Source: Polaromonas sp. (GTDB lineage: Bacteria > Pseudomonadota > Gammaproteobacteria > Burkholderiales > Burkholderiaceae). From it: 25,560 nt of DNA. How positions within the stretch are numbered: the stretch's first letter is position 1; each line of letters opens with the position of its first letter. The DNA lies in assembly GCA_013823505.1 (NCBI GenBank), contig PNMH01000055.1:1-25560 (forward strand), read 5' to 3'. Shown here one piece after another: positions 23,199-25,560 of this stretch. The position numbers and the translations under genes were made by a program. The notes under the pieces are model-generated. The model made no database searches. It worked only from the letters and a program-made list of their open reading frames with translations, and had not been told where the DNA came from.

Positions 23199-24008
23199 TC
23201 AGAACGGGCCAGCCTTGACGAAGCCACCACCCTGGTAGATGGCGACGGGGTCGTTCAGGTCGGGTGCGCTGGTGCGCGCAAACACCGCTTCGCGGAACAC
23301 GTCGGAGCTGTCTTTCGCGACATAGCCCACGTGGCGTGCGCGGCTGTTGTCCCACCAGGTCACGGCGTTGTTCGACATGCCGAACACGATGCTGTGGCCC
23401 AGCACCGGGGTGCTCAGGCACGCGGTGATGAGGCGGTGCAGATCGTCGAAGCTGAGCCAGGTGGCGAGCATGCGGCGGTCTTTGGGTTCGGGGAACGAGG
23501 AGCCGATGCGCACGCACGCGGTCTCGATGCCGTGGCGGTCGAAGTAAAGGCGGGCGAGGTCTTCGCCAAAGGCCTTGCTCAGGCCGTAGAAGCCGTCGGG
23601 CCGTGCGGGGTGGTCGGCGTGGATGGTCTCGCTCTGTTTGTAGAAACCGGTCACGTGGTTGGAGCTGGCGAACACCACACGCTTCACGCCGTGCTGGCGC
23701 GCGGCCTCGTAGAGGTTGTAGGCGCCCACGATGTTGGCCTGCAGGATGGAGGCGAACGGCGCCTCCACCGAGATGCCGCCCATGTGCACGATGGCATCCA
23801 CCCCGGCCACCATGGCGTCCACCTCGGCCGCGTTGGACAGGTCGGCCAGCACGATTTCTTCGCCGGCCTTGGCTTCACCCAGGCCTGCCTTGTCGGACAG
23901 GCGCAGCACGTCGCAGTTGCCCTTGAGGCGTTCGCGCAGCGCGGTACCCAGGCCGCCGGCGGCGCCGGTGAGCAACAGGCGGTGATGGGTTTTCAAGGTG
24001 TTTTGCAT
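23199..24008 (-). CDS. udh: Uronate dehydrogenase (NAD-dependent SDR)
   Basis: A 269-residue extended-type short-chain dehydrogenase that oxidises D-glucuronate and D-galacturonate to aldaro-lactones with NAD+. The Rossmann motif TGAAGGLG (14-21), the active-site FASSNHVTGFY with Ser115/116, and Tyr141-xxx-Lys145 in YGLSKAFGED are present. The sequence follows the Agrobacterium/Pseudomonas Udh pattern closely: HMGGISVEAPFASILQANI, ARPDGFYGLSK, VRIGSSFPEPKDRRM, MSNNAVTWWDNSRARHVGY. It is the first gene of the minus-strand operon and is read divergently from the GntR regulator across a 167-nt spacer. No strong ribosome-binding site precedes its ATG. Confidence 0.95.
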   Translation of the reverse strand: MQNTLKTHHRLLLTGAAGGLGTALRERLKGNCDVLRLSDKAGLGEAKAGEEIVLADLSNAAEVDAMVAGVDAIVHMGGISVEAPFASILQANIVGAYNLYEAARQHGVKRVVFASSNHVTGFYKQSETIHADHPARPDGFYGLSKAFGEDLARLYFDRHGIETACVRIGSSFPEPKDRRMLATWLSFDDLHRLITACLSTPVLGHSIVFGMSNNAVTWWDNSRARHVGYVAKDSSDVFREAVFARTSAPDLNDPVAIYQGGGFVKAGPF

Positions 24009-24059
24009 GGAGCTCGTGCGGTCAGATCGGGAGTTTTCGGAGGCATTTTTTCGAAGGGC

Positions 24060-24089
24060 TTGGACTTATCGCAAGTGCTTTGCTACAGT
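24060..24089 (+). promoter_or_regulatory. Candidate promoter of the gntR-type regulator
   Basis: A -35-like TTGGAC at 24060-24065 and an extended -10 TGC-TACAGT at 24081-24089 are separated by 18 bp. Transcription would start near 24096, just before the GTTGTC operator array, which would then lie over the early transcribed region and allow autorepression. Match to consensus is moderate. Confidence 0.4.
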
Positions 24090-24102
24090 CCGCTCATCTT
24101 TC

Positions 24103-24129
24103 GTTGTCTGTTGTCGGTTGTCAGACAAC
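24103..24129. promoter_or_regulatory. Operator: three tandem GTTGTC half-sites ending in a perfect palindrome
   Basis: GTTGTC occurs at 24103-24108, 24110-24115 and 24117-24122, exactly 7 bp apart. The third is followed, after one base, by GACAAC (24124-24129), giving the perfect palindrome GTTGTC-A-GACAAC. FadR-subfamily GntR regulators typically bind TTGTC/GACAA-type palindromes, so this is the probable operator of the adjacent regulator. It lies between the divergent udh and gntR starts and can control both. Confidence 0.75.
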
Positions 24130-24175
24130 TTGGCGAATTGTGTGAACCCCGGGATGGGGTGTCAAGGAAAAAACG

Positions 24176-24946
24176 ATGCTCTCCGTGAAAACCCTAGGTT
24201 CCGAATCGGGCTCGGTCGAGGCCGTGCTGACACGCCCGCGCCGCCCCCGTGGCCTGGTGCCCGAGATCGTGGACACCCTGGCCGCCGACATGCGCGAAGG
24301 CCGGCTGCAGACCGGTGACAAGCTGCCCACGGAGTCCGAGCTGATGGGCCGTTTCGAGGTCAGCCGCACCGTGGTGCGCGAGGCCATTTCGCGCCTGCAG
24401 GCCTCGGGTCTGGTGGAGACGCGCCACGGCATCGGCACCTTTGTGATGGCGCCGCCCGAGCAGAGCAACTTCCGCATCGCGCCCGAAGACTTCGCCACCG
24501 TGTCCGACGTGATCTCGCTGCTGGAGCTGCGCATCAGCCTGGAGAGCGAGGCCGCGAGCCTGGCCGCCCAACGCCGCGACGACGGCCACCTTCAGAACAT
24601 GGCCAGCGCACTCGCGGCCTTTGAAGCATCGATCGCCGAGTCGTCCGACGCCGTGCCTTCGGACTTCCAGTTCCACATGGAGGTGGCGCGCGCCACCGGC
24701 AACCGCCACTTTGCCGACCTCATGACCTACCTGGGCACCATGATCATTCCGCGCACCCGCATCAACACAGCCAGCAGCGCGCCCGAAGGCCGCCTAGCCT
24801 ACCTGCGGCGCGTGCACACCGAACACCAGAACATCTACAACGCCATTCGTCAGCGCGACGCTGACACCGCACGCACGGCCATGCGCACCCATCTCTCCAA
24901 CAGCCGCGAGCGTTTGCGCCGCGCACAGCCCGACTCCCCCACATGA
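24176..24946 (+). CDS. GntR-family transcriptional regulator, FadR subfamily (FCD domain)
   Basis: A 256-residue DNA-binding repressor. The winged helix-turn-helix spans about 25-92: LVPEIVDTLAADMREGRLQTGDKLPTESEL, then FEVSRTVVREAISRLQASGLVETRHGIGTFV. The helical FCD effector domain spans about 110-245 with the metal/ligand residues Asp163 and His167 (SDFQFHMEV), His217 (EHQNIYNAI) and His239 (MRTHL). A Shine-Dalgarno AAGGAA lies upstream of the ATG. Such regulators of uronate loci (UxuR/ExuR/GulR-like) are released by an acid-sugar intermediate. It is divergent from udh and overlaps the dehydrogenase downstream by ATGA, so it is co-transcribed with that enzyme. The effector is inferred, not known. 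Confidence 0.93.
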   Translation: MLSVKTLGSESGSVEAVLTRPRRPRGLVPEIVDTLAADMREGRLQTGDKLPTESELMGRFEVSRTVVREAISRLQASGLVETRHGIGTFVMAPPEQSNFRIAPEDFATVSDVISLLELRISLESEAASLAAQRRDDGHLQNMASALAAFEASIAESSDAVPSDFQFHMEVARATGNRHFADLMTYLGTMIIPRTRINTASSAPEGRLAYLRRVHTEHQNIYNAIRQRDADTARTAMRTHLSNSRERLRRAQPDSPT

Positions 24947-25560
24947 ACGACCTGCAATCCTTTGACGCGCGCTCCGGCGCCGCGCACGGCGAACCCCTGC
25001 GCGCTTCCACCGCCGACGACATTCACGCCGCCGCGCAAGCCGCCGCCGAGGCGTTTGAAACCTGGGGCAGCAGCACCGGTGAGCAGCGCGCCGGGTTGCT
25101 GAACGCGCTGGCCGCGGCCCTGGAGGCCGATCGCGAAGCGCTGGTGGCGCTGGCCGATGTGGAGACCGCGCTGGGCACCGCGCGGCTCAACGGTGAACTC
25201 GACCGCACTGCGTTCCAGCTGCGCCGGTTTGCCGACATCGCCACACGCGGTGTGCCCTTCGAGCGGCTGGACGATCCGGCCGTGGCCGGCGCGCCGCCCG
25301 TGGGCCACCCGGCCATGGTGTTGCAGCGCGTGCCGCTGGGCCCGGTGGCCATGTTTGCCGCGAGCAACTTCCCGTTTGCCTTCTCGGTGCTCGGTGGCGA
25401 CACCGCGTCGGCCCTGGCCGCGGGCTGCCCGGTGGTGGTGAAAGCGCACCCGGGCCACCCGCTGCTGTCGCGGCACGTGTTCGGCCTCATCCAGTCGGTG
25501 TTGCAGGCGCAAGACCTGCCCGTGGGGCTGGTGAGCATGGTGCAAGGCGCGGGGGTGGAG
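24943..25560 (+). CDS. 2,5-dioxovalerate (alpha-ketoglutarate semialdehyde) dehydrogenase, N-terminal part
   Basis: The first 206 codons of an NAD(P)+-dependent aldehyde dehydrogenase; the rest, including the catalytic Cys and Glu, lies beyond the window. The start ATG sits in the stop codon of the regulator (ATGA). The region ASNFPFAFSVLGGDTASALA (nt 25360-25420) followed by AGCPVVVKAHPGHPLLS is characteristic of the dioxovalerate dehydrogenase subgroup, where Asn and Lys of these motifs bind the cofactor and substrate. It would oxidise the 2,5-dioxopentanoate made by kdgD to 2-oxoglutarate, completing the pathway. Full-length members have about 500-530 residues. Confidence 0.92.
   Translation, partial: MNDLQSFDARSGAAHGEPLRASTADDIHAAAQAAAEAFETWGSSTGEQRAGLLNALAAALEADREALVALADVETALGTARLNGELDRTAFQLRRFADIATRGVPFERLDDPAVAGAPPVGHPAMVLQRVPLGPVAMFAASNFPFAFSVLGGDTASALAAGCPVVVKAHPGHPLLSRHVFGLIQSVLQAQDLPVGLVSMVQGAGVE

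Noticed and set aside
23194..23517. Upstream extension of the lactonase open frame to 408 residues
   Set aside because: It overlaps udh in another frame; the ATG at 23193 gives a normal SMP-30 N-terminus.
1..25560. tRNA, rRNA, CRISPR arrays, transposases, integrases or attachment sites
   Set aside because: Looked for by eye along both strands; none was seen. A tRNAscan or repeat-finder run would be needed to be certain.

Overview
The window is about 25.6 kb of GC-rich bacterial chromosome. Its codon use, the Bug/TctC family protein, the TRAP transporter set and the protein matches I recognise suggest a beta-proteobacterium of the Comamonadaceae (Hydrogenophaga-like). This is inference from the sequence alone; there is no rRNA to confirm it. 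I see no tRNA, rRNA, CRISPR array, insertion sequence or phage gene. Both ends cut through genes.

Left part (1-6837, all + strand): the C-terminal half of an RND-type drug efflux pump overlaps its outer-membrane channel lipoprotein. A small DUF2789 protein, a CaxA-type Na+/Ca2+ exchanger, a CPA2-type cation/proton antiporter and an MFS transporter follow. This is a run of transport genes with separate spacers rather than one clear operon. On the opposite strand is a large orphan PAS/PAS/GAF sensor histidine kinase (6879-9452). A 496-bp stretch without a convincing gene and a small outer-membrane beta-barrel protein come next.

Middle (10795-14934): a flavin/PNPOx-fold stress protein overlaps a small charged hypothetical protein. 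A short YegD-type Hsp70 ATPase and a BamE-like lipoprotein follow. Converging on them is an unusual membrane protein that joins an N-terminal domain resembling BRO-N/antirepressor proteins to three membrane segments and a periplasmic ClpP-like (COG3904-type) domain.

Right part (14948 to the end): a nearly self-sufficient oxidative hexuronate catabolic locus. The minus-strand run reads udh (uronate dehydrogenase), an SMP-30 lactonase, TRAP transporter dctP-dctQ-dctM, gudD (glucarate dehydratase), an orphan Bug/TctC binding protein, kdgD (5-dehydro-4-deoxyglucarate dehydratase) and galM-like mutarotase. Divergent from it, a FadR-type GntR regulator overlaps the start of a 2,5-dioxovalerate (alpha-ketoglutarate semialdehyde) dehydrogenase, which runs off the window. 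The inferred route is uronate uptake by TRAP, oxidation to aldaro-lactone, hydrolysis to aldarate, dehydration, dehydration/decarboxylation to 2,5-dioxopentanoate, and oxidation to 2-oxoglutarate. The divergent spacer carries a striking operator: three GTTGTC half-sites in tandem on a 7-bp period, the last forming a perfect palindrome with GACAAC. This is the probable switch for both arms.

The points most worth a second look are the BRO-like/TM/ClpP-like fusion protein, the tandem-half-site operator, the orphan Bug protein inside a TRAP operon, and the strong hairpin cluster directly after dctP.
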